From Arachnopeziza araneosa (lineage: Eukaryota; Ascomycota; Leotiomycetes; Helotiales; Arachnopezizaceae): a stretch of 64,000 nt of DNA. Shown here in pieces: positions 22,407 to 34,504 of this stretch. The first letter of the stretch is position 1. The number at the start of each line of letters is the position of its first letter. Both the position numbers and the translations under genes were made by a program. The notes under the pieces are model-generated. The model was not told the DNA's origin, did no database searches, and was given only the letters and a program-made list of their open reading frames with translations. The stretch covers positions 219,490 to 283,489 of the forward strand of contig QYAI01000033.1 in assembly GCA_003988855.1 (NCBI GenBank), read 5' to 3'.

Positions 22407-25400
22407 CTAACTTGCCCTCCTCACCTTTCCACCTCTCACCGGACTCTCGGCGAATCTAATTCCCCTGGTCCTGACCGCGGGTGGCACCCGGGGCGTTCCA
22501 TCATCCGAATCGCTATCCTCGTCTGCATTCTTAAGCAGCCCAAGAGCAGCAGCCCTTCTCCTCTTCTCTGCCGCTGTCTCTACCTCCTCCTCCTCTTCCT
22601 CGCGGACAATTGTTCTACCCCGCTGAGCAGGAGTGATATCATCTACACCTTTGAGAGCTTGTTCTCTTCTCCTCCGCTCAGTTTCCGATTCTGGTGCATC
22701 GGTAGAACGAATGCTTTTCCCTCCGCTATCACCGCCGGAAGAGGTGGTGGTTGTCTTTTTGCCAATAGCGAGAGGATCTGGTTGTTTATCGCTGAGGTCA
22801 AGAGTACCAGAGGGTCTGCGTCTCCTTGTACGATCTTCGTCGCTATCTGATTCCTCTTCAAGATCTGCTCCTCTCATCCGTGCCATTTGTTTTGCTACAC
22901 CGCTTGCCGTCCCCTTTCCACTTGCGACCTGCGTCCCCTTAGCACCAAACAATCTACCCTCACCAGGTGCACCCTGATTCGCATCTCTTCGAGCACTCTC
23001 TTTCATCTCCTCAGGAGCATCAGATTGGTTAACCACGATCTCGCATCGGGCTTTGGGATCGAGACTCTGAAGTTCTTTGAGAAAGTCATCCTTGGTCAGA
23101 CGTCTACCTGCACCACCGATCGTAAAGCGGATATGGCGATCATCTTCTTCCTCTTCATGAGCAGGATATTCTTTGACCTTGCCGCTAAAACCCCAGGTCC
23201 CCATGCGTGCGAGGCCTTGACGGACAGGATTTTCAGACGGCTCAGTAGAAGAGGTTGCAGCATCCGGTTTCTTACCCAGACCCGTCCAAGTGCCCATGCG
23301 AGTAACGCCTTGACGGACGGCAGAAGGTTCGCCTGCGGGTTGGTTCTGCTTGCTGCCTGGGGGAAGCTCATAAGTTTTGACGACCTCGCCGTCTTCGTCC
23401 TCGACAATAATCTAGAGTACGTTAGTCTGATACAACCTGGGCCTCGAAATCCTTACCGTATTGCCAAACTGATAAGCCAAAGCGGGCCCTCTCTTGCGGT
23501 GGGGGGCTTTTGATTTCCCCATTTTTGGCATCCCATCTTCTCCCAGCTCATCTTTGTGCCGCCATACACCCAATTTCTTTCGCAGATCTTTATATGCGTG
23601 CGTAGGATGCTCAATATCATCTCTGAGATGGCTTTCCTTCTTCTTTAGGTCGTGCTTTGGCTGTTGATCCCGTTGAGATTCTCGAACTTCCAAAACATCT
23701 CCATCTTCATTCTCGATGATGATATGGTCTCCCTCATCATAAACTTCTCTTCTTTCGGGACGGCGTTCGGCATCAGATTTGTGCTCTTCTTCCGAATCCC
23801 TGTGGAGAATCTGGTGCGTTTCGGGATCATCTTGAATTTCACCTAGCTCAGCTTCATTCTTCTCATCTTCTTCATTCGGGGGAGAGCTGTTCCCGGGAGT
23901 CAAGGTAGGAGAAGCAGGTTGACTTTGCTGCTCGCTTTGACTCCGTCTCTGGGGATATATGGCAGATTGAGAAATCGGACCACCCGGCCCACGACCATCA
24001 TCCCACTTCTTCTTTCTACGGCGAGGGATCAGGGATGAGGATCGACTAGCTGAGCGACTTGGATTATCCTCTTCCTTCTGTCGGCGGAGAAAGGTGCCAG
24101 CCACGCCGATCGGTGGTAGCATGCCTGGCGGAAGATCCTCGATCTTCAATTCCTCACCATCAGTCATCGAATCCAATGATTTTGCTTGCGATCGTGACGT
24201 TGACGAGATTCGCGGCAGACGATTCAACCACCCTGGACCGTCATCTCCAGCTGTTGTGTAAGACATTGTAAGTGTCAACGTATTGATGTGCTTGCCTAGA
24301 GTGAAGACGGCGATTGATGAACCATGGACGATGATGGATGAGATGACGAGGAAAGTAGTGATGGGCCAGATGACAGCAACGAGCATGTAGTTCTTTGCGC
24401 TGGGGTCAGGATATGATGCTAATGGCACAGCACCTTCTGTTTCCAGTTCAGCTCGCGCAAGAATAGCAACAAATATGGCACCGACACCAATGGGACCGAA
24501 ATGTCCAGCGAACAGTGCTTCTCGCCAAGTTTTGATGTCAGGTATCACCGGTTTCAAAGCCATCATGATCGGAATTCGTCGGAAGAAGATGACAAAGAGG
24601 GCAATGACTACCAGTCTCCATGGAGTCAAACCAAGAGCTATGTTGTTATACTGCTCCCATGGTATGATGGTGCCCAAGTAGACGAAGTAAGCCAAATTGA
24701 GAAGTAAATCAATAACGTTGGACACATGGGACTCTTCCGTTTTCTGCGTGAACCAACCATCGTTGGAGAAACCTACTCCGGCTGAAAAGCCGACGAGGAG
24801 ATCGTCAACACCAATGATACTACCAGATCCTGCACAGAAGAGGGCAAGTACGAAATAGAAGACGAGGAAACTCTCCCTGTCGACCAAGTCGTGCTTCTCC
24901 GCATACTTGATACCGTGTCTGCCTATGTAGCCAATCATGAAGCCATAAAATGCTCCGAAGACACACTCGTACACGACGGTGATCACAACCCAATGCCATG
25001 TAACCTTGGGCGCATCAGGTCGGTAGTCAATCAGGTACAGAGCAAGATAGATGAAGGGGAAAGCCATGCCATCATTGCATCCCGACTCAGCCGAAAGAAC
25101 ATCTCTCAGATGTTTTGGAACCCGCTTGGCAAATTTACCCTTTCCAACCACCGAACTTGCCAGGACAGGATCGGTAGCCGTCACGCACGCTGCACAGCAG
25201 AGACTCTCGAGCCAATTGAGACTTGGTATCATCCACCATATGAATAGACTGGTAATCAACCAGCCAAATGTCATGACGGGTATGAGGAGGAAGACCACGC
25301 TCCTCCAATGCTTCTCCATGTAGTATTTCGGCAATTCGACTCCGACGGCGAAACATTGGACAACGAGGACGATTCGTGAGAATTCGAGGGTTATCTGATC

Positions 25401-25601
25401 CGTGTTTCCCCATGTTAGAGGGTTGATCAGATTTGCGGCGTGCGGACCGAAGATGATGCCGCAGATGGTCGCGACAGTGGCTTCACCAATGTACAAACGT
25501 TCCTTGATGAAGGAAGAGCAGAGCATGAAGAGGGAAGTGAAGCCACCAAGGATGATGTAGACCAGATGCGGTCGATTGATTGCGAGATGATCCCACGCCA
25601 T
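22407..25601 (-). CDS. NHA1: plasma-membrane Na+/H+ antiporter (Nha1/Sod2 family)
   Basis: Two exons, 25601-23457 and 23411-22407, give 1049 aa. The first 430 residues contain about 12 hydrophobic segments typical of CPA1 fungal Na+(K+)/H+ exchangers. They include ACVTATDPVLASSVVGKGKF and the ESGCNDGMAFPF segment with the Asn-Asp pair used for cation/proton exchange, plus GVDDLLVGFSAGVGF and the later AGHFGPIGVGAIF. A conserved cytoplasmic start follows (LPPIGVAGTFLRR). The rest is a long hydrophilic tail rich in Ser, Glu and Arg. A conserved ALAYQFGNTIIVEDEDGEVV block is split by the 45-bp intron. It ends in basic and Ser-rich sequence. The protein exports Na+, Li+ or K+ in exchange for protons and supports salt and pH homeostasis. 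The length is close to that of filamentous-fungal Nha1 proteins. The gene looks intact. Confidence 0.93.
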
Positions 25602-26357
25602 TTCGGAATATGTGTCAAGGAGTGCCTCGGGAAGATGGGTTCGAGGAGAGGGTAGGTATGCTGACAGAGGAGTCTGCAGGTTGGAAAGGTATGGAATCGA
25701 TCAGACAATGGCTTCAACCTATCTGTGAAAGCTTTCCAATACCCCAATCGGTCGATTCCCTCAATAGGATTGCGTGATGTCGAAGCATTCAGAATCTGGT
25801 CCGCCCAGCCGCCGGTCCAAACCTATGGGAAAGGTGTTTTCTGCCACCACGACGCCTCCGAGATGCTCGTGTCGAACGCAAGGAGGAACCTCGAGGCCAG
25901 AAAGCTTATACTTGGCGCAGAGCAGGTGGATTGTTGAGGCTTGGTGGGATTGTCTGGATGGGACTGGTGGGGACTGGTGGGGTCGCCGGAAGATTTTCGA
26001 GGTTGAGCAGGTCAGGGTGACGAAAGATGGATGACGCCGGTTCTTAACGGCTCTTGGAGCAATCAATTGTAGGCGAGGCGAGCCACTATACGAAGATAAC
26101 GAGCGCTTGGCAAGAGAATTCTTCACGTCCAGCGCCTGTCAGCCAAGACGCCGAGTCTCTGGAGTGCTCAGAATACTTACGTGATTGGCAGAGGAGAGTG
26201 AGGTGCGAGAATCGGGTTCCGCTCATGTCCGATGCAAGGACGTTCGCCACCAATGCGAGCTGATTAGCCCGGTGGGTAGCAGAATTCCAACTTGTCCAGA
26301 TGACAAGGAGAGAGGTGAAGCTGATGAACAAAGGGGGTATATCAACATATAGGAGTG

Positions 26358-26418
26358 TTTTTTATTTTCTTTCTTTCTTTCTTTCTTTCTTTCTTTTTTT
26401 CTTTTTTTTTTCTTTTCA
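26358..26418. repeat. (TTTC)n / polypyrimidine tract
   Basis: Tandem TTTC units passing into T-rich sequence. Confidence 0.9.
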
Positions 26419-27034
26419 ATCGCAGCGGACCCTTTTAGTGTCCAGCAGCACGTCCATGCTTTTCCACTGTCATTTCCTTCTGTTGTCTCTGACCACTTCA
26501 CCACCCTTCGCTCGCTCTGCCAGACTGGGATCCTCAGCAGGGCTGCGATAGGTGCTGGTGATTGGGTGTGGGAATCTTTTCTGCCAAGCCATGTTGATTG
26601 TTTTCGGTCGCCTACTCATGGCAGACAAGGAAGGGCTCCGGGCGGTGTGTTCATCGCCTTGGGGTACGGTACTGTACCGAGCTGGCGTTGGTGCACCGAC
26701 TTTTGCCTCCTCCTCCTCTCCAGCCCTTCGGGACTCTTCCCATGCAACGGACACGCTGCCAGGCTATTACTGGTCCTTGGAGAAGATTGTACAGGTGGTG
26801 GTCTCCAGCTGTTCCCAGATGAAGCCTCTGCTGGGAATGGGCACCACATGGGCAAAGCCCTCGTCGCTTGTTCGAGTGCTGTCCAGATCAGAGTTGACAG
26901 AACTTGGCAGTGCATATTCCTCCCCAACTTCTCCATCTTTCCTCTCCCCACTGATCGCCTTCCTCATCCTCCTCCGGTCTCGTCACCCCCCACGAACCTC
27001 CCCCCCTCCCCCCACTGCGGATGCGGAAGCCTCA

Positions 27035-28540
27035 ATGCTTAAATCGACCCGAGTTGCAAGAGCGTCGGCTCCAACATCTTGTCTTACCTGCAAGTGAGTG
27101 TCAGCAGCTCCTGCCCCCCCCAAAACGTGGGATGCCCTTATTGACGAGGACTAGATCCCGGCCGGTCAAGTGTGATGAACGCAGCTCCCGTTTCCGGTCC
27201 GTGGAGCAGGAGAAACCGATCATGTGAATGCAAGAAAAACGACACCCAGGCCGAGATCGATGCTCCTCCCGCAGCATCCTCAGCTCAGGCGTATGCAGCC
27301 GCCACAGACCTTGCAGGCCACCAACTCACGACGGAGACAGGATGAGGTCCAACTCCCTTGGGACCTCCAGAGTCTTGTAATCCCTCTGCTCGAGTTATAC
27401 ACGACTGCATTCACCTTGTGACGAGCAGTTTGTGCTCCATGCTGTGGTGGCCTTGGGAGCAGTCAGCAATCCCCAGCCAAGGCTCGCGACGAGGTCTTGC
27501 TTAATTCTTCCCCTTTGAGGAGTGGAGACATGCAACTAGCAGCAGCATAGCAGCATAGCAGCACAGCAGCACAGCAGCATCGAGCATTTGCATGAGTCTC
27601 CATCATTGTCATGCATCAGCTCGCGCCCAAAGCTGCCTTACCATTTCGTAAGGCTCTCATGGCGTGTCTTATGATCTCCTGCATTGGAATGTTCCTGCAG
27701 TCCCCATATACCGCCACAACCAAGGCCAAACAGGATCCAAGATGCGTCAGGCATGCATCTCTTTCACAACCCAGCTTCTGTCCAATTCCAGTTCCCCGGA
27801 TTCGTCTGCCAACTTGGACGGCATGTTCTACGAGATGGCGAACCTGATTCTTCAACACCTCGTTTCCTGGAGTGAGAACGACTTGGTTAGTCAATCACGA
27901 CCTGGATTTTTGAGGACACTCGGCTACACAAGCTGGGCATTCAAACTTCACTCGTCTTAATTATGCACAAAGATACTGTGGCTTGTGAATGAGACGTATG
28001 TGTCACCCCCATTGACGGGATACTTGTCCGAATTCATACCTCTCAAATGCGAATCAGCAGCATTTCGTCACAGGTAACCCAGAGAGACTAACGGACATTT
28101 ACTGTTCATCTGACAGTTCAATTCGGCTACGACGAGGTCGTTTACTTGGCAACGCATAGCATCACGCTGAATGAACACATTTAGCACCCACCTCGACCTA
28201 TTTTCGCGTTCATCAAGCGAAATATGTCTCTACATTAGCACACTTCCTGCCGAGTCTTACGCATACGGGAGGTTGAATTTACCCTCCTGCCAGAACAGCA
28301 CATTGAGACCCAACTAGATCCGTCTCTCATGACTGCCTGGGACTATCTTTCCGTAGGCATGGAGAACAAGATTGGCTCTTGGGAGGGACAACTCAAGAAG
28401 ATAATTGATCGAGAGTCACCTGGGAGCTGGATGAGTACAAGGAGCATAATGACACCTCATAGTATTGAGTTGTCACATAAACGGAAGGCTGATTGGAAAG
28501 ATGTATCCTGCTTAGAAGAGATGGGTCAGTAGAAGTTTTA
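27035..28540 (+). pseudogene. relic of a Zn(II)2Cys6 transcription factor
   Basis: An exon from ATG 27035 ends SAPTSCLTC; splicing 27094-27154 (GTGAGT ... CTAG) continues CKSRPVKCDERS, giving the first half of a binuclear zinc cluster (C-x2-C-x6-C). The second half is found in the next frame as PVSGPWSRRNRSCEC, where two expected cysteines read Ser and Trp. So there is a frameshift plus loss of two zinc ligands. Further fragments in shifting frames resemble the middle region of such regulators: EQFVLHAVVALGAVSNPQ about 27425, LPFRKALMACLMISCIG about 27645, and DSSANLDGMFYEMANLILQH about 27800. In-frame stops separate them. No continuous product can be drawn, so I call it a decayed regulator. 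The right boundary is approximate. Confidence 0.6.
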
Positions 28541-29220
28541 CCCAAACAGAAGCGGATGCACTGGGTTGCACATCGCCCAAGGAAGGTCTGGTAGTACTTC
28601 GGTTGAATGAAAGTGTTCTCTGACGAGAGTGGAAGAGAAGAATCTGGCTTAAGAAATGGCATGTAGGACTCTTGAATTGCTTAGTGAACGAATCTTCCGA
28701 TATTGACATGTCGGCGGCGCCGCTATGATCTTGCTAACGAATGCGTTCTATGCTGATCTGAGAATCGGTCCCTCCTTTATCTTGGGCTATATGGAGAGGT
28801 CGCTTCAACACTCGACAGCAGCCAATTCAAAAGTCATACACCTAATTATCGACTTGACCTGTGCAGGACGAGTGTCACAATCTCGACCAGGTCTAACAGT
28901 GTGTGCCCATATCATACAAGCTAATTCTCTAGCCTCCAATCTTCAGGTATAATGTTTCTTGGGCATTTCGGCTCCTCCATTCGGGCCATTACCCTAGGGA
29001 GTCCCCCCCCCAATTGATACCCCACGCCTCTTCCGCACGGATGCCTCAAAAGACCAGGCACCAACATACAAAGAGGCACCTAGTCCGACCCCACATCTTC
29101 GTCCTCCTGCACACCCCTCAATTGGCCGACTCTCCCTTCCAAAGCAAAGCAAAAGTAGTTTACTAACCCCTTCGCGACAGATCAATCCCCAGTGCCTTGT
29201 TTTGTCCTCTTCAAGAACCA

Positions 29221-30667
29221 ATGCTGCTCTCAAGACTACACAGACTCCTCTATCGGTCATGCAACTATACCCCACGCCGCTGCATCTCATCGGCTGCACC
29301 CAGCATCCGTCAGTGGGAAGAGTCTTATGATCGGAGAGCACACTCTGCCTCTCACGATTTTAGGAGTATACTTCTTGGTGCTCCTGGTTTGATTGTTACT
29401 TCTCTGACTTGACCAGGCGACACTGTCACCCTTCCCAGTGGAGCCATGCTCTCTGCAATCCTTCATAATGCGGCCTCCTTTGGTGATGATGTGTTCGAGG
29501 AAGATGGTCCTACAAATGCCTTGGAATCTTACGTCGGACAGCTAACGGGAATGGGCAATGGCGTCTTTGTTTCGTCAGGGACGATGGGGAATCAGATTGC
29601 GCTCCGGTGTCATCTCCAACAGCCACCGCACAGCATTATCTGTGAAAGACGCAGTCACATCTTTGAGTACGAATGTGGAATGGCATCCATCCTCTCACAG
29701 GCTCAACTAATCCCAGTGATGCCAGACAGAACGAAGCGAGCATATATGACCTTGGAAGATATCATCCCGAACATCATTCCTGACGATGGTGACACTCATG
29801 GAGCCCCCACTAGAGTGATTGCTCTGGAAAATACATTCTGGGGCAAAGTCACGCCGGTCGCTGAGGTGAGGAGGATTTCCGAGTACGCTAAAGAACACGG
29901 GATCAAAGTGCATCTCGATGGAGCCCGACTGTGGAACGCATGCTACGCCAATGCAAGTGGCAAGTCGAGACCAGCACAGACTTCAAGTGAAGCGGTAACT
30001 CTCCTACGCGAATACTGTGCGAGTGTTGATTCAGTCAGCCTATGCTTTTCCAAATCATTGAGCGCACCCTCTGGTTCCATTCTAGTGGCCAAGACCCCCA
30101 GCTTCATCTCCAAGGCTCGGCATTTTCGCAAAGCCCTCGGCGGTGGTATGCGTCAAGTAGGTGTTCTTACTGCGGCTGCTCGAGTCGCGATTGATGAAGT
30201 CTTTCTCTCTGGAGTGCATATGCCTCAAGCAAATGCTTTGGCAAAAGACCTGCAAGAGGCCTGGATTGCTTTGGGTGGAGAAATCCAGCCAGGATTAGAG
30301 CAGGAGACAAACATGGTCTGGTTGGACCTTGGAAAGGCACGGGTGAAAGGTGAAGAATTTGTTATGTTGGCTATGGAAGAAGGAGTCCGGGTCCTCGATG
30401 GGCGTGTGGTGACGCACCACCGTAAGTGCTTACTCTTCAACCCTCCTTACCAATGCATTCCCCTCTTCATTGGTCGCTCAAAGTCTCTATTCGATGATTG
30501 ACTTTGTGGTGTATTGCCCAGAAATCAACCCCGAGGCCATGGTGGCATTGAAGCGAGTTTTCAAACGTACACTTGACGACCTAAGCCAGAACAGAGCCGG
30601 TGATGTAGCCTCGGAGCTCAAAACTAACTCACACTCTTACGGGATCAAACGACCCAGGGATGATTGA
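29221..30667 (+). CDS. GLY1: L-threonine aldolase (low specificity)
   Basis: Three exons, 29221-29365, 29417-30421 and 30522-30667, give 431 aa; the first intron splits the Ser codon of the FRSDTVT motif and the second follows HH. This PLP enzyme cleaves L-threonine or allo-threonine into glycine and acetaldehyde. Visible features are FRSDTVTLPSGAML at the entrance of the fold, FGDDVFEEDGPTNALE, SSGTMGNQIALRCH, RRSHIFEYECG, HLDGARLWNA with the Asp facing the PLP ring, and SLCFSKSLSAPSGSILV with the Schiff-base Lys (most relatives have SKGLGAP). The first 30 residues are Arg/Leu/Ser-rich without acidic residues (MLLSRLHRLLYRSCNY), suggesting a mitochondrial presequence; some fungal paralogues are cytosolic. 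ATG 29221 is chosen because it precedes this segment. Confidence 0.92.
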
Positions 30668-31912
30668 CAGAATGGATATATTTTTGATCTTGGAGCCGTG
30701 TGTTCTGTTGTTAGAAGATCCAAACTCGGAGACATGTCGGTAAGTGTCTTTCTTGGCACCTGCACCTAGCATCCCACATATCCGATGCAACAAATCGAGA
30801 GTCCAAACCTGGGGCAATATATCGTACATACAAGTAAACACCCCACCCCAAGCGCCCCACCGTCAGTCCTTGCTTCATTCGGAGAGGTTCAAGGGGGGAA
30901 CGACGGCAAGGATAGGAAGGGAGCAAGCGCTGAAGCGGAGCTACCCCGCATTAGAGAGCCCTTGCAAAGTTCAACGTCAACTCTTCGTTTCTTACATGTA
31001 TCCACAATTCATCATGCACTTCATCGCTTCAACAATTCCTCTTCCCTCCTCTTCATGCTTCGGAAGTGTAAGGATACAACACTAATGTGCCTTTGAGGCG
31101 CAGAAGGACTTTGGCCCTCCCGGATAGCCCGGTGCTGCGGCAAGCATATTTACATTTGTCTTCCCCTCCTTTTTGATTGCTTTGTACCACTGTTTGCTTG
31201 TCTAGAACTCCATCAAGGCTTCATTCAGCTGTGTGTATGGCAAAGAAATAGTAACATCTCTATTTCCAATGACTCTCTTGATTTTCTCCCCAAGTGTGGT
31301 AGTTGAATATAAATAAAAACCGTTGTCAAAGAGGCGGCACACCACCGTCGCTCATCAACACGAACTGTTTCAAGCTTCCCAATAAGTTCTGCCCCACATC
31401 GAATTGATCTACCTGCGGGGTAGGCATATTCCGTTGGTTTTGGCAGGTTACAGTTACCTTGTCCAAGTCCACCCTGCATCCCCATCTGCTTCGTCAACAA
31501 CGCAATTGCCGAGTTATTCCCTTTAGTCCTCAATGGGTCTCATACATAGGGTGTCACAATACAGACTCAGGCTTTCATTCCCACCAACCAAGTAGGAAAA
31601 TCTTGAAGCAGAAGAGGGGTACTTACTCCCCGATGTCTTGATGTGGCTATCGACGGCCGTTGATGATGAATCTTTTCGGGTCAGAAGTTTCTCCAATCCA
31701 ATGGAATATGCAGGACGAAGTGGAGCGCGTAAATAGTAACTTTACCCTCTCCAGGCCACGGCCAGGCTGGTGGTGCGGGGTTTGGAGAATACAAAAGGAA
31801 GTAAGGCTTCTTTATCTTGAAAAATACTTCATTTATTCTCTTCAATTGAAGGGCTTATAAACCCTTGCTCTCTCAAACCGATCTCTAGTGAAGATAGAGG
31901 AGAATACTCAAC
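30668..31912. other. intergenic region upstream of alcohol oxidase
   Basis: About 1.2 kb without a supportable gene; it should contain the alcohol oxidase promoter. Short open frames on both strands lack domains. Confidence 0.4.
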
Positions 31913-34504
31913 ATGACGATCCCAGACGAGGTTGATATCATTGTGTGCGGTGGAGGTAGTACTGGCTGTGTTGTTGCTGGCCGGTGGGTTCCCCTTTGTC
32001 TGCTAACCTTGTCTGTCAACTCTTTGATCAATACTAATGTTAAATAGACTTGCTAATTTGGACCATAAACTCCAAGTTCTTCTTATCGAGGCTGGAGAAT
32101 CCAATCTCAATAACCCATGGGTTTTCCGTCCGGGAATTTGTATGTCAAACCACTGAAGGGTCCTTCTTGCTAATCGAATCAGATCCGCGGAACATGAAAC
32201 TGGATAGCAAGACGGCTTCTTTCTATCACTCCCGTCCTTCAGAATGGCTAGGAGGACGCAAGGCCATTGTGCCCTGTGCTCATATCTTGGGTGGTGGTTC
32301 TTCGATCAATTTTATGATGGTGCGGATCTCGGGCTCTATCAATCCTTTGTTATTTTTGCTCCCAAGACAGTATTCAAGTGATGCACTGTCAAGACACCGC
32401 ATCTGGCGGTATTCGATCCTCCTCACTCCTACTATACGCTCTAAAAGGAAAGAACTGACTCCCCGGGTTCCAGTATACCAGAGCAAGTGCAAGTGACTAT
32501 GACGATTTTCAAGCCAAAGGATGGACTACCAAGGAACTGATCCCTCTGATGAGGAAGCATGAAACATATCAACGAGCTTCCAACAATCCGTAAGTAATCG
32601 CACCTGGAAACATATATGCTGACTCCATCTAGAGAAATTCATGGCTCCGATGGCCCGATCAAAGTTTCCTTTGGGAATTATACTTACCCAATCATGCAAG
32701 ATTTCTTGCGAGCTGCTGAAAGCCAGGGCATCCCTACTACTGATGATCTCCAAGATCTCGTCACTGGACAGTATGTAAATTCCCTACTCTAAGATATATC
32801 TGACGTTTCCTCAGTGGTGCCGAGCATTGGTTGAAGTGGATCAATCGTGATGTAAGCATAATCAACCTCCTCCTATACGTATTGCTGACCATTGCCAGAC
32901 TGGTCGTCGCTCTGATTCAGCTCATGCATATATCCATTCAACCCGGGCGGTGCATACGAACCTACATCTCCTATGTAATACCAAAGTCGACAAGGTCATA
33001 ATTGAAAACGGGCGTGCCGTTGGAGTTCGCACCGTGCCTACTAGGCCCCTCCATCCATCAGTAAGTCGCTCCATTCTCCAATCTACCCTTTTGATACGAG
33101 CTCCTCCACCAGCAACAAGCACGCACCTTTTCTGCCCGCAAACAAATCGTCATTTCCGGTGGAACTTTATCATCCCCATTGATCCTTCAACGATCTGGCG
33201 TTGGTGATGCAAAGAAACTCAGAGCAGCCGGTGTCAAGCCCATCGTCGATCTTCCTGGCGTTGGTTTGAATTTCCAAGACCACTATCTCACCTTCTCTGT
33301 CTACCGCGCAAAGCCAGGTGTGTTTCACTCGTCTCCCCTCTTTCAGTTGCTGACATGAATCTAGATACTGAATCCTTCGATGATTTTGTCCGCGGCGATC
33401 CTACAGTCCAAAAAGCCGTCTTTGACGAATGGAACATCAAGGGTACTGGTCCACTAGCGACCAACGGAATCGACGCCGGTGTCAAAGTCCGCCCCACTCA
33501 GCAAGAACTTAAAGAGATGGAGTCTTGGCCAACACCACACTTCCAGAGTGGATGGGATAGCTATTTCAAGGACAAACCGGACAAACCCGTCATGCATTAC
33601 AGTGTCATCGCTGGTTGGTTTGGAGATCACATGTTGATGCCACCTGGAAAGTTCTTCACCATGTTCCACTTCCTAGAGTATGCATAACCATATCCCATCG
33701 ACCTAAAATCTTGTACTGACGATATCAGATATCCCTTCTCTCGCGGCTCAACCCACATTGTCAGTGCAGACCCCTATGAGGCCCCAGATTTCGACGCCGG
33801 CTTCATGAACGACGAGCGCGACATGGCTCCCATGGTCTGGGGATACGTCAAATCTCGCGAGACAGCCCGCAGAATGGACGCCTATGCCGGAGAAGTCCAG
33901 GGCATGCATCCATTCTATGCATTCGACTCACCTGCTCGGGCTAACGATATGGATCTCCAAACCACCAAAGCATACGCCCTACCTGGCAACCTCACGGCTG
34001 GGATCCAACACGGAAGTTGGTCGATGCCCCTTGAGGCTGGTAAAGCCGCAAGCGTGAATTGGCTTAACTCTCACAATAAACCAACGTATGAGGAACTGAA
34101 GTACACCAACGAGGATATTAGACATGTTGAAGAGTGGGTGAAGCGTCACGTGGAGACGACTTGGCACTCTCTCGGTACTTGCAGCATGGCTCCAAAAGAA
34201 GGAAATAGTATTGTGAAACATGGAGTCCTCGATGAGAGACTGAATGTTCACGGCGTTAAGGGATTGAAGGTTGCAGATCTGAGTATCTGTCCCGATAATG
34301 TCGGCTGTAACACTTACTCTACCGCACTGCTTATTGGTGAGAAGTGCTCGGTTCTGGTTGGTGAGGATTTGGGTTATAGTGGAAAGAGTTTGGACATGAA
34401 GGTTTGTACTTTGAGCTTTTGGGTTCTTTTCACTGACAATATGATAGGTCCCCAACTACCACGCTCCAGGCGAACTCTTCGGTATCGCTACAGCCCGACT
34501 ATAA
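31913..34504 (+). CDS. AOX1: peroxisomal alcohol (methanol) oxidase, GMC family
   Basis: Eleven exons: 31913-31983, 32048-32139, 32183-32319, 32474-32589, 32633-32770, 32815-32851, 32899-33060, 33113-33317, 33365-33677, 33729-34401, 34448-34504. All phases close to give 666 aa, about the length of yeast alcohol oxidases (near 663). The enzyme oxidises short primary alcohols, chiefly methanol, to aldehyde with release of H2O2. Seen: FAD-binding IIVCGGGSTGCVVAGRLANL, LGGGSSINFMMYTRASASDY (GMC signature 1), a second GMC block SGGTLSSPLILQRSGVGD, FMNDERDMAPMVWGY, the catalytic-region TTWHSLGTCSMAPKEG and DNVGCNTYSTALLIGEK. The C terminus ATARL is a PTS1-type signal like the ARF of yeast enzymes, so import into peroxisomes is expected. 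In fungi that live on plants, methanol from pectin demethylation is a plausible substrate (inference). The gene looks fully intact. Confidence 0.95.

Noticed and set aside
26552..27097. 181-codon plus-strand frame ahead of the zinc-cluster relic
   Set aside because: Three overlapping frames of similar length, no recognisable domain; only its last 20 codons belong to the zinc-cluster exon.
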